Below are positions 23,601 to 32,249 of a stretch of 32,418 nucleotides of DNA, piece after piece. The notes below the pieces were generated by a model. The model saw nothing but the letters and a program-made list of their open reading frames with translations. It searched no databases and was not told where the DNA came from. How positions within the stretch are numbered: the first letter of the stretch is position 1; every line of letters starts with the position of its first letter. Source of the stretch: JBIOJM01 sp044450785 (GTDB lineage Bacteria > Planctomycetota > Planctomycetia > Isosphaerales > Isosphaeraceae); contig JBIOJM010000074.1 in assembly GCA_044450785.1 (NCBI GenBank), positions 1 through 32,418 of the forward strand. Direction: 5' to 3'. A program made the translations under genes and the position numbers.

Positions 23601-26600
23601 GGGGGTAATGGCTCCGGCGGCGGCTTGTATGTCGTCAATGGCACGATCTCCTGGAACGGCGCTGCGCTCGACCTCAATTCCGCGAAGGGTGGCGCGGGTG
23701 GTTCGGGTGGGCCTGGCGGCATTGGCGGCTCCAGTAGTAGTTCCAATGGTACTGCCGGCTCGGGCGGGCCTGGCGGCTCGGGTGCCGGCGGCGGCATGTT
23801 TGACGCGAGCTCGCTCACGCTGACGAATGCCACGGTCTCGAATAATCAGGCCGACGTGGGCGGGGGCATCGATATCAAGGGCTCCCTGATACTCAACAAC
23901 AGTACGCTCACGTCCAACTCAGCCTCCACCGATGGCGGCGGCATCGAAATCACCGGCAACCTCACCATCAACCAAAGCACGCTCCAGGACAACACGGCCA
24001 CCAACAACGGCGGCGCCATCGACAGCTCGGGTACGTTTACCGTCAACGGCGGGACCTTCTCGGGCAACACGGCCGGTGTTTGGGGCGGCGGAATCTACTC
24101 CAACAACACCGGGACCATCTCCGGCGCCGAATTCGATCACAACGCCGCCCAGTATGGCGGCGCGATCTTCAGCTTCAGCAATGGCACGCTCACGGTCGAG
24201 AACAGCGCCGATTTCACCAGCAACAGCGCCCAGAACGGCGGCGCCATCGCCAGCCTCGGCAAGTTGACCGTCAGCGATAGCACCTTCTCGTCCAACTCGG
24301 CGATCGGAGGCTCGGACGGCGGCGGCGGCATCTGGAATGATCAAGGCAAGGCGACCGTGACCAACACCACGTTCATCGGCAACTCGGCCTTGGACGGCGG
24401 CGCGATCGACGGCATCAAGGGCACCCTGACGGTCACCGGCGGCAGCTTCTTGTTCAACACGGCCGCGAGCGGCTTCGGCGGCGCCATCGACAGCACCGGT
24501 ACGCTCACGGTCTCCGGCGCCACCATCTCGGGCAACTCGGCCGTTAACGGCCGCGGTGGGGGGATCGCCAACGACCTCGGCACCTTGACCGTCACCAAGG
24601 GTGCTCAGATCATCAACAACTCGGCGTTCCGCGGCGGCGGCATTTTCAACAATGGCAAGCTGTCGCTGGCCGACAGCACGATGGCCAGCAATTCGGCCTC
24701 CTCGAGCAGCTCATCCGCTTACGGCGGAGGACTCTACAACGCCAGCGGCGCGGTCTCGATCGCCGGCAGCACCATCTCGAACAACCGGGCTGGTTCCGGC
24801 GGCGGCATCTACGTAAACAACGGCGTCGTGACGATCACCGAGGATCCGGTGTCGGGTAACGCCAGTACGGTGTCGGGTAACGTCGCGAACGCCGGAAGAG
24901 GTTCCGGCGGAGGCATCTTCAACAAACTGGGTCAGCTCACGATCAACCAGGGCACGACGTTTACCTCCAACCAGGCGGCCAACCAGGGAGGCGGCATCTA
25001 CAACGACGGCGGGCTGACGATCACCGTCGCCCCGTTCGACCTGAACACGGCGTTCCTGGGCGGCGGCATCTTCAACGACTCCGCCGGCGTTGCAACGGTG
25101 CTGGATGTGACCTTCCAACAGAACCACGCGACCGCCGCCGGCGGCGGCATCGACAACGCTGGCAAGCTGAGCTTTACCAACACGACCGTTGCGAACAACT
25201 CGGCCCAACTGGGCGGCGGCATCTACAACAAAGCGGGCACTCTCACGGCCGTCAATGCCACGATCGCCGACAACAGCGCCCTTGCGGGCGGCCATGGCGG
25301 CGGTATCGATGTCAATCTCGGCAGCGTGACCTTGTACAACACGATCATCGCCTCCAATACCAGAGGCGGCACGGCCGACGACATCTATCCTCAAGTGGTG
25401 GGAACCGTTTCCGCGAACAGCGCCAACAACCTGATCGGCACCGGGGGCTCGGGCGGCCTGACCAGTACCAACGGCAACCTGGTCGGCGTCGCCATTTCTG
25501 ATCTTCATCTCGGCACCTTGGGCAACAACGGCGGCCCGCTCGCGACCATTTCTTTGCTGGCGGGAAGTCCGGCCATCGATGGGGGCCGCGCGTCGATAGC
25601 CGGCGTTACCGTCCCAACAATCGATGAGCGGGGCGCCGAGAGGGGACCAGGCGGACTGAACGCCGGGCCCACCGTCGATATCGGTGCCTTCGAAGCAAGC
25701 TCCTCTTACCTGGTCGAGACGACGGTCGACTCACTCGGCTACGGCACCTTGCGAGGGGCAGTCTCCTGGGCGGGCGAGAGCACCAACTTCAACCCGGAAA
25801 ATCTCGCCCCCAATACTCCCGCGCCGAACACGATCAACTTCGACACGTCGGGAGTTTTCTCGGCGCCGCGAACGATCACCCTGATCGGAGCCCCGCTCGT
25901 GTTCGCGAACACGAGCACCGGCGAGGCGATCGTGGGCACGGGCGTGAACAACCTCACCATCAGCGGCGGCGGTGCGGTTCAGGTATTGCAGGTCGAGAGC
26001 GGTGTAACGGCCACCCTGACCGGTCTGACGATCTCGGGCGGTATGGCCACCATCGGCGGCGGGGTCGACAACGCCGGAATTCTGACGATCAGCCAGGCCG
26101 CCTTCTCCGGCAACACGGCCCTCCAAAACGGAGGCGCCGTCGACAATGAAGGGGGAGCCACCCTCACCGTCATCAACGCCTCCATCAGCGGCAACACAGC
26201 GGGATCCGAGGCCGGCGGCATCGCGAATCAGGGAACGCTGGCCGTCATCAACGCCAATATCGCCAACAACTCAGCCACGAACGGCGACGGCGGCGGCATC
26301 GGCAATCAATCCAGCGGCACGCTGTCGGTCACCAGCTCGACGATCTCGAACAACAACGCCGCCACGGGCGGCGGCGGCATTTCCAACCTGGGCACTCTTT
26401 CGGTCGCCGGCAGCACCTTTGCGAACAACTCGGCCATAATCGGCGGCGGGATCGACACCGAGGCTGCCGGCACGACGACGGTCACCAATTCCACCCTCTC
26501 AGGCAACTCGGCCAGCGACTCCGGCGGGGCCATCTCCGACGGATCACTCATGGGCACGCTGACCGTGACCGACAGCAGCCTCGTGGCCAACTCGGCTTAC

Positions 26601-29600
26601 GATGGCGCCGGCATCTGGACAACCGGTCACGCCAGCAGCACCGGCACCACGATCGCGAACAATACGGCCGCCCACCAAGGTGGCGGCATCTTTAACAGCG
26701 GCTCGCTCACGATCACCAACAATACGATCGCGAGCAACTCGGCCAATTACGGCGGCGGCATCGAGCACTCGGGCGGTTCGCTCGTCTTGGTGAATAGCAC
26801 CATCGCCTACAACAACGTCGCGAGCGGAGGGACTGGCGGTGGGCTCGAGAACGGGAGCGGGCCATTCGTAGGCGTGCCCGTGTTGTTCAACACGATCGTC
26901 GTGCTCAACACCATGGGCAGCGGCCCCGTCCTGACGCCCAGCGACATCGCCGGGACGGTTGTTCCGGCGAGTTCGAACAACCTGGTGGGCACCGGCGGCA
27001 GCGGTGGATTGACCACTGGAACGAACAACAACTTGATCGGCGTGTCGACGCCGGGGCTGGGCTCCGGTCTGGCGGATAACGGCGGCCCGACCGAGACCAT
27101 CGCCTTGCTCAAGGGTAGTCCCGCCATCGACGCGGGGGCGAACTCGATCTTCGGCGTCACGGTTCCCTCGGTCGACCAGCGCGGCGCCGTCCGTGGACCG
27201 GCCGGCTTGAACGCCGGGCTCTTCGTCGATATCGGCGCGTACGAGGCCACCTCGTCGTACATGGTCTCCTCCAACGCCGATTCAACGGTCGCAGGTACGC
27301 TGCGGACAGCCGTGACCTGGGCCAACACCAGCAGCAACTTCAATCCGGAGAATCTCCTCCCGAATACTCCCGCGCCCAACACCGTCGTGTTCAGCACAAC
27401 GGGAACGATCTCCCTGACCGCCGGCACGCTGGCCCTCTCCAAGACCGCGGGCAACAGCGTGGCCAAAGCGATCGTGGGCCCGGGCGAAAGCCTGCTCACC
27501 GTCAGCGGAGGCAACATCTCCGGCGTCTTCTCGGTCGCAAGCGGCGTGACGGCCTCCATCTCCGGACTGACCATCACGGGAGGATTGGCCCCCAACAACG
27601 GCGGCGGCATCGACAACGCCGGCAAGCTCACAGTCTCTCAGATTGCCCTGTCGGGGAACGCGGCCACAACGGGCGGCGGCATCGACAACGAGTCGGCCGC
27701 CACGCTGACGGTGACCCTCTCGAACTTCGCAAACAACGTGGCGACCTCGGACGGCGGCGGCATTGCCAACAGCGGCTCGCTCACGCTCACGGACGACACC
27801 TTCAGCGGCAACGCGGCCACCTCCGGCGCCGGCATCGCCAATCAAGCGGGTGGCAAGCTCACTGTCACCGAAAGCCTCTTCACGGGCAACATTGCGACCG
27901 GCAAGGGCGGCGGTATCGACAACAGCGGCACGCTGACACTTACCAACTCCTCGATCGCGAGCAACAAGGCTGCCTCCGGCGGCGGAATCGACCAAGAATC
28001 AGCCGGCAAGCTGTCGCTCTCCAACACCACCCTCACGCTCAACTCGGCCGGCTCCGGCGGCGGCATCGCCGCCGCGGGCGCACTCACGCTCGTCAATGTG
28101 ACCGTCGCCGGCAACAACGCGACCGGTTCCGGTGGCGGCGGATTGGCTGTGACCGGAGGCGGCTCCGCAACCCTGTACAATACGCTCGTCGCCCAGAACA
28201 CCGAGAGCACCGGCAGCCCATCCAGCGACATCGCCGTCTCCGGCGGAGGAAGTCTGTCCGCGGACAGCTCGTACAACCTGATCGGGACCGGCGGCTCCGG
28301 AGGGCTCGTCAACAACGCCAACTCCAACCTGGTTGGTGTCGCCGCGCCGGGCCTCGATCCCAACGGGCTCCAGTGGAATGGCGGCCCAACCCAGACCATC
28401 GCACTGGTCCAGGGCAGCCCCGCGATTGACGCGGGAAGCGCCGCCATCAGCGGCGCGAACATCCCCAACACCGACCAGCGCGGTGCACTGCGCGGACCAG
28501 CCGGGCTCAACGCCGGACCAACCGTCGACGTCGGCGCGTACGAGGCCAGCTCGGCCTACCTGGTCACCACGACGGCCGAGTCGGCGGATGTCGGCACGAT
28601 CAGAACGGCCACCGGCTGGGCCAACGTCAGCACCAACGCGAACCCGGCAAACATCGCCCAGCTTGCCCCTAACACGATCGTCTTCGACCTCAACGGCGTC
28701 TTCGCCACGCCGCAGACGATCACCCTCTCGGGCGGCACCCTCCTGTTGTCGAACACGACAACGCCCGAGGCGATCGTCGGTCCAGCCACGACCAGCCTTA
28801 CGATCAGCGGCAACAACGCCGCCGGCGTATTGAAGGTCGCAAGCGGCGTGACGGCCAGCTTCACCGGTCTCACGATCTCGGGCGGCTCGGCCATTGACGG
28901 CGGTGGTCTCGATAACCTGGGCACCGTGACCGCGATCGATGACACCTTCGCCGGCAACAACGCCACTTTCGGCGGCGCCATCAACAACGAATCGGGTGGC
29001 ACCCTCTCGCTCATCAACACCACTCTGTCGGCTAACTCCGCCCTCCAGAACGGCGGTGGCCTCGACAACTCCGGCCAGGCGACGATCACCAACTCGACCA
29101 TCGCCGTCAACTCGGCCGGACTCGGCGCGGGCATCGACAACGGGGGCAAGCTCACGGTCGTCGGCGGCACGATCGCCTACAATGCGACCACCGGCGGCGC
29201 GGGCACGGGCGGCGGGCTGAACGCCTCCGGGGGCACGGTCGCGCTTTACAACACAATCGTCGCCCTCAACACCGACGGCACCGGCTCCGGCGCAACGGCC
29301 GACGACATCGCCGGTACGGTCTCCGGTTGGTACAACCTGATCGGCACCGGCGGATCCGGCGGCCTGATCAACGACATCAACAATAACCTGGTCGGCGTCG
29401 CCAATCCGGGCCTCGCTCCAGCACTCGCCGACAACGGCGGTCCGACCCAGACGATCTCGCTATCACCCGGCAGCGCCGCCATCAACACCGGGAGCGCGGT
29501 CATCCCCCTCGTCAGCGTCCCCATCACGGACCAACGCGGTGCGCTGCGCAACCCGAACCGGCTGAACAACGGCCTGACCATCGATATCGGGGCTTACGAA

Positions 29601-32249
29601 GTCAGCTCGTCCTACCTGGTTACCACGACGGCCGACTCGAACCTCGCCGGCGCGCTGAGATCCGCAGTCGGTTGGGCCAACACCAACCCCGCCAGCAGCA
29701 GCTCGGGACCGAACGTCATCCTCTTCGACCCGACCGTTTTCGGCACACCGCAGACGATCGCTCTTTCCCAGACCCTCGGCACTCTCGATCTCTCCGGCAC
29801 CTCCACTCCGGTGTTGATCGACGGACCGGGCGCCAACCTGCTCACGATCAGTGGAGACGGCAACGTCGGCGTATTCTCGGTCGAAAAGAATGCGACGGCC
29901 ACCTTCACCGGATTGACGATCTACGGGGGGGCTGCCACCAGCGGCGGCGGTATCCTCAATAAGGGAGGCACCCTGACGCTCACGAACGACGCCTTCAACA
30001 GCGATGGGGCCTTGAACTACGGCGGCGCCGTCTACAACAACGGCGGCACGCTGACGGTCACGAACACGACTTTCTCGAACGACGGGGCCTCCTACGGTCT
30101 GGGAGGCGCGATCGACAACTCGGGCACCCTCACCGTCATCGACAGCACGTTCACGAACGGCATCGCTTTCGAGGGGGGCGCGATCGACAACAAGAGCGGC
30201 CGGGTCACGGTCACCGATAGCACCTTCACGAACAACAGGGCCCTCCAGGGCGGCGCCCTCTTCAACGACGCCATGGCCACGATCACCGGCAGCACGTTCA
30301 ACAACAACACATCAGTGCCGTCGACGTCGACGACCGCCGGCACCACCGCGACCACCGCATCGTTCAACGGTGGCGCCATCGCGAACGATCTCGCGGGCAC
30401 CTTGACGATCGTTAACAGTACGCTCGCCAACAACGCGGCCGGTCAAAACGGCGGGGCCATCGATAGCGTCGGCATCTTGACGGCCATCAACGACACCATC
30501 GCCTACAACGCGGTCGCCGCCGGCGGCTCCGGGGGCGGGGTCGATGCCTCCTCCGGAACGGCGACCTTCTACAACACGATCATCGCACAGAACTCGGCCG
30601 GGACCGGCAACAACGCGACGCCGAGCGATATCGCGGGCAATGTGTCCTCGGTCAGTGCGAACAACTTGATCGGCACCGGATCCGGCGGCCTCACCAACGG
30701 CACTGTCGGCAACGTGGTCGGTGTGGCCAACCCCGATCTCGGGCCGCTCGCCAGTAACGGCGGCCCCACCCAGACCATCGCCTTGCTCAAGGGCAGTGCC
30801 GCCATTGACGCGGGGGCGACGACGTTCATCATCCCGTTTGGATTCATCACGGCGCCGACAATCGACCAGCGCGGCGCCTTGCGCGGACCGGCCGGCCTCA
30901 ACGCCGGCACCACGGTCGATATCGGCGCCTTCGAGGCCAGCTCGTCCTACCAGGTCTCGGAGCCGGGCGGCTCGGCTGACGTGGGCACGCTCGCTGCGGC
31001 GGTCGGCTGGGCGAACGCGAGCACGAACGCCAACCCCGCCAACCTCAAGACTCCCGCCCCGAACACAATCGTATTCAACACGTCGACGACAGTCAGCCTG
31101 GGGAGCGGCCCTCTGGTCCTGTCGAACACCACGACGCCGATCGCGATCGACGGCCCGGGCGCGAACGTCCTCACGATCGACGGCAACAGCACAACCGGCG
31201 TGTTCCAGGTGGCGAGCGGCGTGACGGCCTCGATGACCGGCCTGACCATCTCGGGTGGTGCGGCCAGTGGAACGAGCGGCGTCAGCGGCCTCGGCGGGGC
31301 CATCAATAACTTCGGCACTCTGACGCTCACCAACATGGCCCTGACCGGCAATTCCGGAATCGATGGCGCCGGCATCGCCAACGAATCGGGTGGCACGCTC
31401 TCCGTGAGCGACTCCACTCTCTCGGGCAACTCGGCCACCACGGGCGGCGGCATCTACAACGCCGGGACGGCGACGGCTGTCAACTCCACGATCGCCGCCA
31501 ACTCGGCCGGCTTGCAGGGCGCGGGCATCTTCAACGTCGGAACGCTCACGACAGTCAACAGCACGATCGCCGGCAACTTGCTCGCAATCGGCGGGACCGG
31601 TGGCGGCCTCGACGCCGCATCCGGCGGCTCGGCCAGCCTCTACAACACGATCGTCGCGGATAACGCCGCCGGGGCCGTGTCCAGTGACATCGCCGGCACG
31701 GTGAGCCCGGCCAGCGCCTTCAACCTGATCGGGACCGGAGGCGCCGGCGGCCTGACAAATGGGACCAACGGCAACCATGTCGGCGCCGCCAACCCATTGC
31801 TCGGTCCGCTGGCCAACAACGGCGGCACGACCCAGACCATCGCCCTGCTCTCCGGCAGCCCCGCGATCGCCGCGGGCAGCTCGACGATTCCCGGCGTGAC
31901 CGTACCGACCACCGATCAGCGGGGAGATTCCCGACCGAGCAACGCCGTCGACATCGGTGCCTACCAGACGTCATCCTTGGTTGTGCCGGCGGTTGTCACA
32001 GGTGGGACTACGTCCCAACCGGCCGCGGTGTCGTTCTCCATCCCCACTGTCAACTCATCGAGCGGCACCGCCGTCGCATCGCCAGTCACGAAGGCTCAAA
32101 CCGTGGCGAAAGTCGTCGGCTCGAAAAAAGCACTGCCCAATGGCGGCTCGACCTCGAAGTTCCACAAGGCGATCAAGAAAGCCTCGAGCCACCACCACGC
32201 ATCGATCACCATCAAACACCCCAGCGCCCGCGCGAAGAAGACAGGTTAG
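20649..32249 (+). CDS. Giant secreted S53 (sedolisin) protease with beta-helix repeat modules
   Basis: This is a 3,866-residue protein. The basic N-terminus carries an LEPR-type motif (LENLEPRLVLS, 25-35) seen on large planctomycete surface proteins. After a Ser/Pro linker comes a sedolisin domain (about 104-505): Glu220 and Asp224 in PEIALDVEW, Asp315 in STGDSG, Ser426 in GGTSVSSP, and a Ca-site-like segment from D471 to D486. The usual pro-domain of about 180 residues is missing. Residues about 510-630 look Ig-like, 737-1050 are Gly-rich, and the rest is Pmp-like beta-helix (GGGI.N, S.N.A) arranged in units ending in NGGP.QTI...SPAIDAG...DQRG...DIGAYE. The C-terminus is basic with no membrane anchor. 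GAGGAAG precedes the ATG at 20649. Secretion and surface location are inferred. Confidence 0.93.
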   Translation: MSSRKRSLRPIRSRNQRRSLPPLLENLEPRLVLSQVGVNPLQPMIGPVAPVQSGPSTVSSPTATSQSTVGSVAQSSTGSGPIAIAPGSNPPSNLPPSSSTLPKPGYIIFHPPGVGPDGSVNPFQSSKAVGYTPQQIRTAYGVNLISFGSIVGDGKGQTIAVVDAYDNPGFVDSTSPNFKTSALGVFDSTFGLPDPPSFTKYNQTGQTAPLPGASAGWGPEIALDVEWSHAIAPEANIDLVEANSATFTNLMQAAYTAGAAVSASPPGLGASVVSMSFGGELEARGFGSLQATLDATYLAPAMASNNVTFLASTGDSGAAPGNAPNYPSVSPLVVAVGGTTLPLDKQGNYPGTALSPKGETGWSGGGGGISTFYPAPPFQQNDGFNSGGFRTVPDVSSDADPATGVAVFDPYDFGANTGWIQVGGTSVSSPCWAGFIAIADQGRVLDAYSPLVGSTQTLPALYSVPSTDFHDILYGNNFYSAGPGYDLVTGIGSPVANNLIPDLVDYAQAVNLSITVQPPSSVIAGGIFGTLVTAATADGRPAVAFNDTSTISLVSGPMGASFTPVVLPFTRGEAVLDGLSLSQLSNGTPYIFKVTVTNGNTVVDTLTTDPVFVTTPATSGVGVYYPLPIDSSFRNDIGLADSNSDPTNDFNLVYSQNYNLTQGQLLIKNTTGLANKMISITGQGQATSIITANQSGRVFDIVGTGGASSNLTVLFQNLTIEGGLATDAGGLSLPTGTAVGGGLLIDGGLVSLSNVAVQSNEAKGGQGQKGAVGVSVSAGPGGPGGPGANSMGGAIYLAAGSLTLKNDAITGNIAKGGSGGSGGTGGLAGTLTSSGIFFFPQPIPGGVGGTGGVGGTGQGGGLFVDGGNVSITSGSMTGNSAVGGDGGVGGKGGYGGGSFSAGGKVHLSPGGKGGLGGPGGLGEGGGIYLSAGSVTLNSAQIAANTGVGGVGGAGGAGANGIYAFSSAASTTVRGPGGAGGDGGKGGNGSGGGLYVVNGTISWNGAALDLNSAKGGAGGSGGPGGIGGSSSSSNGTAGSGGPGGSGAGGGMFDASSLTLTNATVSNNQADVGGGIDIKGSLILNNSTLTSNSASTDGGGIEITGNLTINQSTLQDNTATNNGGAIDSSGTFTVNGGTFSGNTAGVWGGGIYSNNTGTISGAEFDHNAAQYGGAIFSFSNGTLTVENSADFTSNSAQNGGAIASLGKLTVSDSTFSSNSAIGGSDGGGGIWNDQGKATVTNTTFIGNSALDGGAIDGIKGTLTVTGGSFLFNTAASGFGGAIDSTGTLTVSGATISGNSAVNGRGGGIANDLGTLTVTKGAQIINNSAFRGGGIFNNGKLSLADSTMASNSASSSSSSAYGGGLYNASGAVSIAGSTISNNRAGSGGGIYVNNGVVTITEDPVSGNASTVSGNVANAGRGSGGGIFNKLGQLTINQGTTFTSNQAANQGGGIYNDGGLTITVAPFDLNTAFLGGGIFNDSAGVATVLDVTFQQNHATAAGGGIDNAGKLSFTNTTVANNSAQLGGGIYNKAGTLTAVNATIADNSALAGGHGGGIDVNLGSVTLYNTIIASNTRGGTADDIYPQVVGTVSANSANNLIGTGGSGGLTSTNGNLVGVAISDLHLGTLGNNGGPLATISLLAGSPAIDGGRASIAGVTVPTIDERGAERGPGGLNAGPTVDIGAFEASSSYLVETTVDSLGYGTLRGAVSWAGESTNFNPENLAPNTPAPNTINFDTSGVFSAPRTITLIGAPLVFANTSTGEAIVGTGVNNLTISGGGAVQVLQVESGVTATLTGLTISGGMATIGGGVDNAGILTISQAAFSGNTALQNGGAVDNEGGATLTVINASISGNTAGSEAGGIANQGTLAVINANIANNSATNGDGGGIGNQSSGTLSVTSSTISNNNAATGGGGISNLGTLSVAGSTFANNSAIIGGGIDTEAAGTTTVTNSTLSGNSASDSGGAISDGSLMGTLTVTDSSLVANSAYDGAGIWTTGHASSTGTTIANNTAAHQGGGIFNSGSLTITNNTIASNSANYGGGIEHSGGSLVLVNSTIAYNNVASGGTGGGLENGSGPFVGVPVLFNTIVVLNTMGSGPVLTPSDIAGTVVPASSNNLVGTGGSGGLTTGTNNNLIGVSTPGLGSGLADNGGPTETIALLKGSPAIDAGANSIFGVTVPSVDQRGAVRGPAGLNAGLFVDIGAYEATSSYMVSSNADSTVAGTLRTAVTWANTSSNFNPENLLPNTPAPNTVVFSTTGTISLTAGTLALSKTAGNSVAKAIVGPGESLLTVSGGNISGVFSVASGVTASISGLTITGGLAPNNGGGIDNAGKLTVSQIALSGNAATTGGGIDNESAATLTVTLSNFANNVATSDGGGIANSGSLTLTDDTFSGNAATSGAGIANQAGGKLTVTESLFTGNIATGKGGGIDNSGTLTLTNSSIASNKAASGGGIDQESAGKLSLSNTTLTLNSAGSGGGIAAAGALTLVNVTVAGNNATGSGGGGLAVTGGGSATLYNTLVAQNTESTGSPSSDIAVSGGGSLSADSSYNLIGTGGSGGLVNNANSNLVGVAAPGLDPNGLQWNGGPTQTIALVQGSPAIDAGSAAISGANIPNTDQRGALRGPAGLNAGPTVDVGAYEASSAYLVTTTAESADVGTIRTATGWANVSTNANPANIAQLAPNTIVFDLNGVFATPQTITLSGGTLLLSNTTTPEAIVGPATTSLTISGNNAAGVLKVASGVTASFTGLTISGGSAIDGGGLDNLGTVTAIDDTFAGNNATFGGAINNESGGTLSLINTTLSANSALQNGGGLDNSGQATITNSTIAVNSAGLGAGIDNGGKLTVVGGTIAYNATTGGAGTGGGLNASGGTVALYNTIVALNTDGTGSGATADDIAGTVSGWYNLIGTGGSGGLINDINNNLVGVANPGLAPALADNGGPTQTISLSPGSAAINTGSAVIPLVSVPITDQRGALRNPNRLNNGLTIDIGAYEVSSSYLVTTTADSNLAGALRSAVGWANTNPASSSSGPNVILFDPTVFGTPQTIALSQTLGTLDLSGTSTPVLIDGPGANLLTISGDGNVGVFSVEKNATATFTGLTIYGGAATSGGGILNKGGTLTLTNDAFNSDGALNYGGAVYNNGGTLTVTNTTFSNDGASYGLGGAIDNSGTLTVIDSTFTNGIAFEGGAIDNKSGRVTVTDSTFTNNRALQGGALFNDAMATITGSTFNNNTSVPSTSTTAGTTATTASFNGGAIANDLAGTLTIVNSTLANNAAGQNGGAIDSVGILTAINDTIAYNAVAAGGSGGGVDASSGTATFYNTIIAQNSAGTGNNATPSDIAGNVSSVSANNLIGTGSGGLTNGTVGNVVGVANPDLGPLASNGGPTQTIALLKGSAAIDAGATTFIIPFGFITAPTIDQRGALRGPAGLNAGTTVDIGAFEASSSYQVSEPGGSADVGTLAAAVGWANASTNANPANLKTPAPNTIVFNTSTTVSLGSGPLVLSNTTTPIAIDGPGANVLTIDGNSTTGVFQVASGVTASMTGLTISGGAASGTSGVSGLGGAINNFGTLTLTNMALTGNSGIDGAGIANESGGTLSVSDSTLSGNSATTGGGIYNAGTATAVNSTIAANSAGLQGAGIFNVGTLTTVNSTIAGNLLAIGGTGGGLDAASGGSASLYNTIVADNAAGAVSSDIAGTVSPASAFNLIGTGGAGGLTNGTNGNHVGAANPLLGPLANNGGTTQTIALLSGSPAIAAGSSTIPGVTVPTTDQRGDSRPSNAVDIGAYQTSSLVVPAVVTGGTTSQPAAVSFSIPTVNSSSGTAVASPVTKAQTVAKVVGSKKALPNGGSTSKFHKAIKKASSHHHASITIKHPSARAKKTG
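20958..22163 (+). other. Sedolisin (S53) peptidase domain of the giant protein
   Basis: The domain starts like a mature sedolisin (GYTPQQIRTAYGV, residues 130-142). The Glu220-x3-Asp224 pair, the oxyanion Asp315 and the Ser426 nucleophile are all intact. Spacing (E-D 4, D-D 91, D-S 111) is close to kumamolisin's 4, 82 and 114. Activity as an acid endopeptidase is therefore plausible. Confidence 0.9.
22860..23800 (+). repeat. Gly-rich beta-helix section of the giant gene
   Basis: This part encodes about 310 residues dominated by GG-x and GPGG-like runs (AGPGGPGGPGAN, GGVGGTGGVGGTGQGGG), alternating with short strands such as SLTLKNDAITGN. It resembles the Gly-rich turns of PE_PGRS or large adhesins. 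The DNA is a chain of GGCGG-type repeats, prone to slippage. Confidence 0.8.
25701..31975 (+). repeat. Five tandem in-frame modules of 344-517 residues
   Basis: After the first, longer beta-helix unit ends at DIGAFE (codon 25677), five further units follow, bounded by D(I/V)GAYE-like codons at 27228, 28527, 29583, 30918 and 31950. Unit lengths are 517, 433, 352, 445 and 344 residues. Each starts with SSYLV...DS...GTLR.AV.WAN (a CSLREA-like opening). It then has a GVFxVxSGVTASxTGLTISGG strand block, a variable number of GGGI.N rungs, NNLIGTGGSGGL, and a choice-of-anchor-Q-like end (NGGPTQTIALL.GSPAIDAG, DQRGALRGPAGLNAG). Unit length varies mainly through the number of rungs. Confidence 0.88.

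Noticed and set aside
22860..23800. Gly-rich segment considered as a mycobacterial PE_PGRS gene
   Set aside because: There is no PE domain; it is an internal part of a continuous beta-helix protein with planctomycete features.
30312..31778. 488-codon open frame on the minus strand opposite the giant gene, plus others such as 21222-22199 and 26807-27631
   Set aside because: The Gly/Asn/Thr-rich GC-biased codons of the sense gene leave the antisense frames without stops; their products are low-complexity and match nothing.
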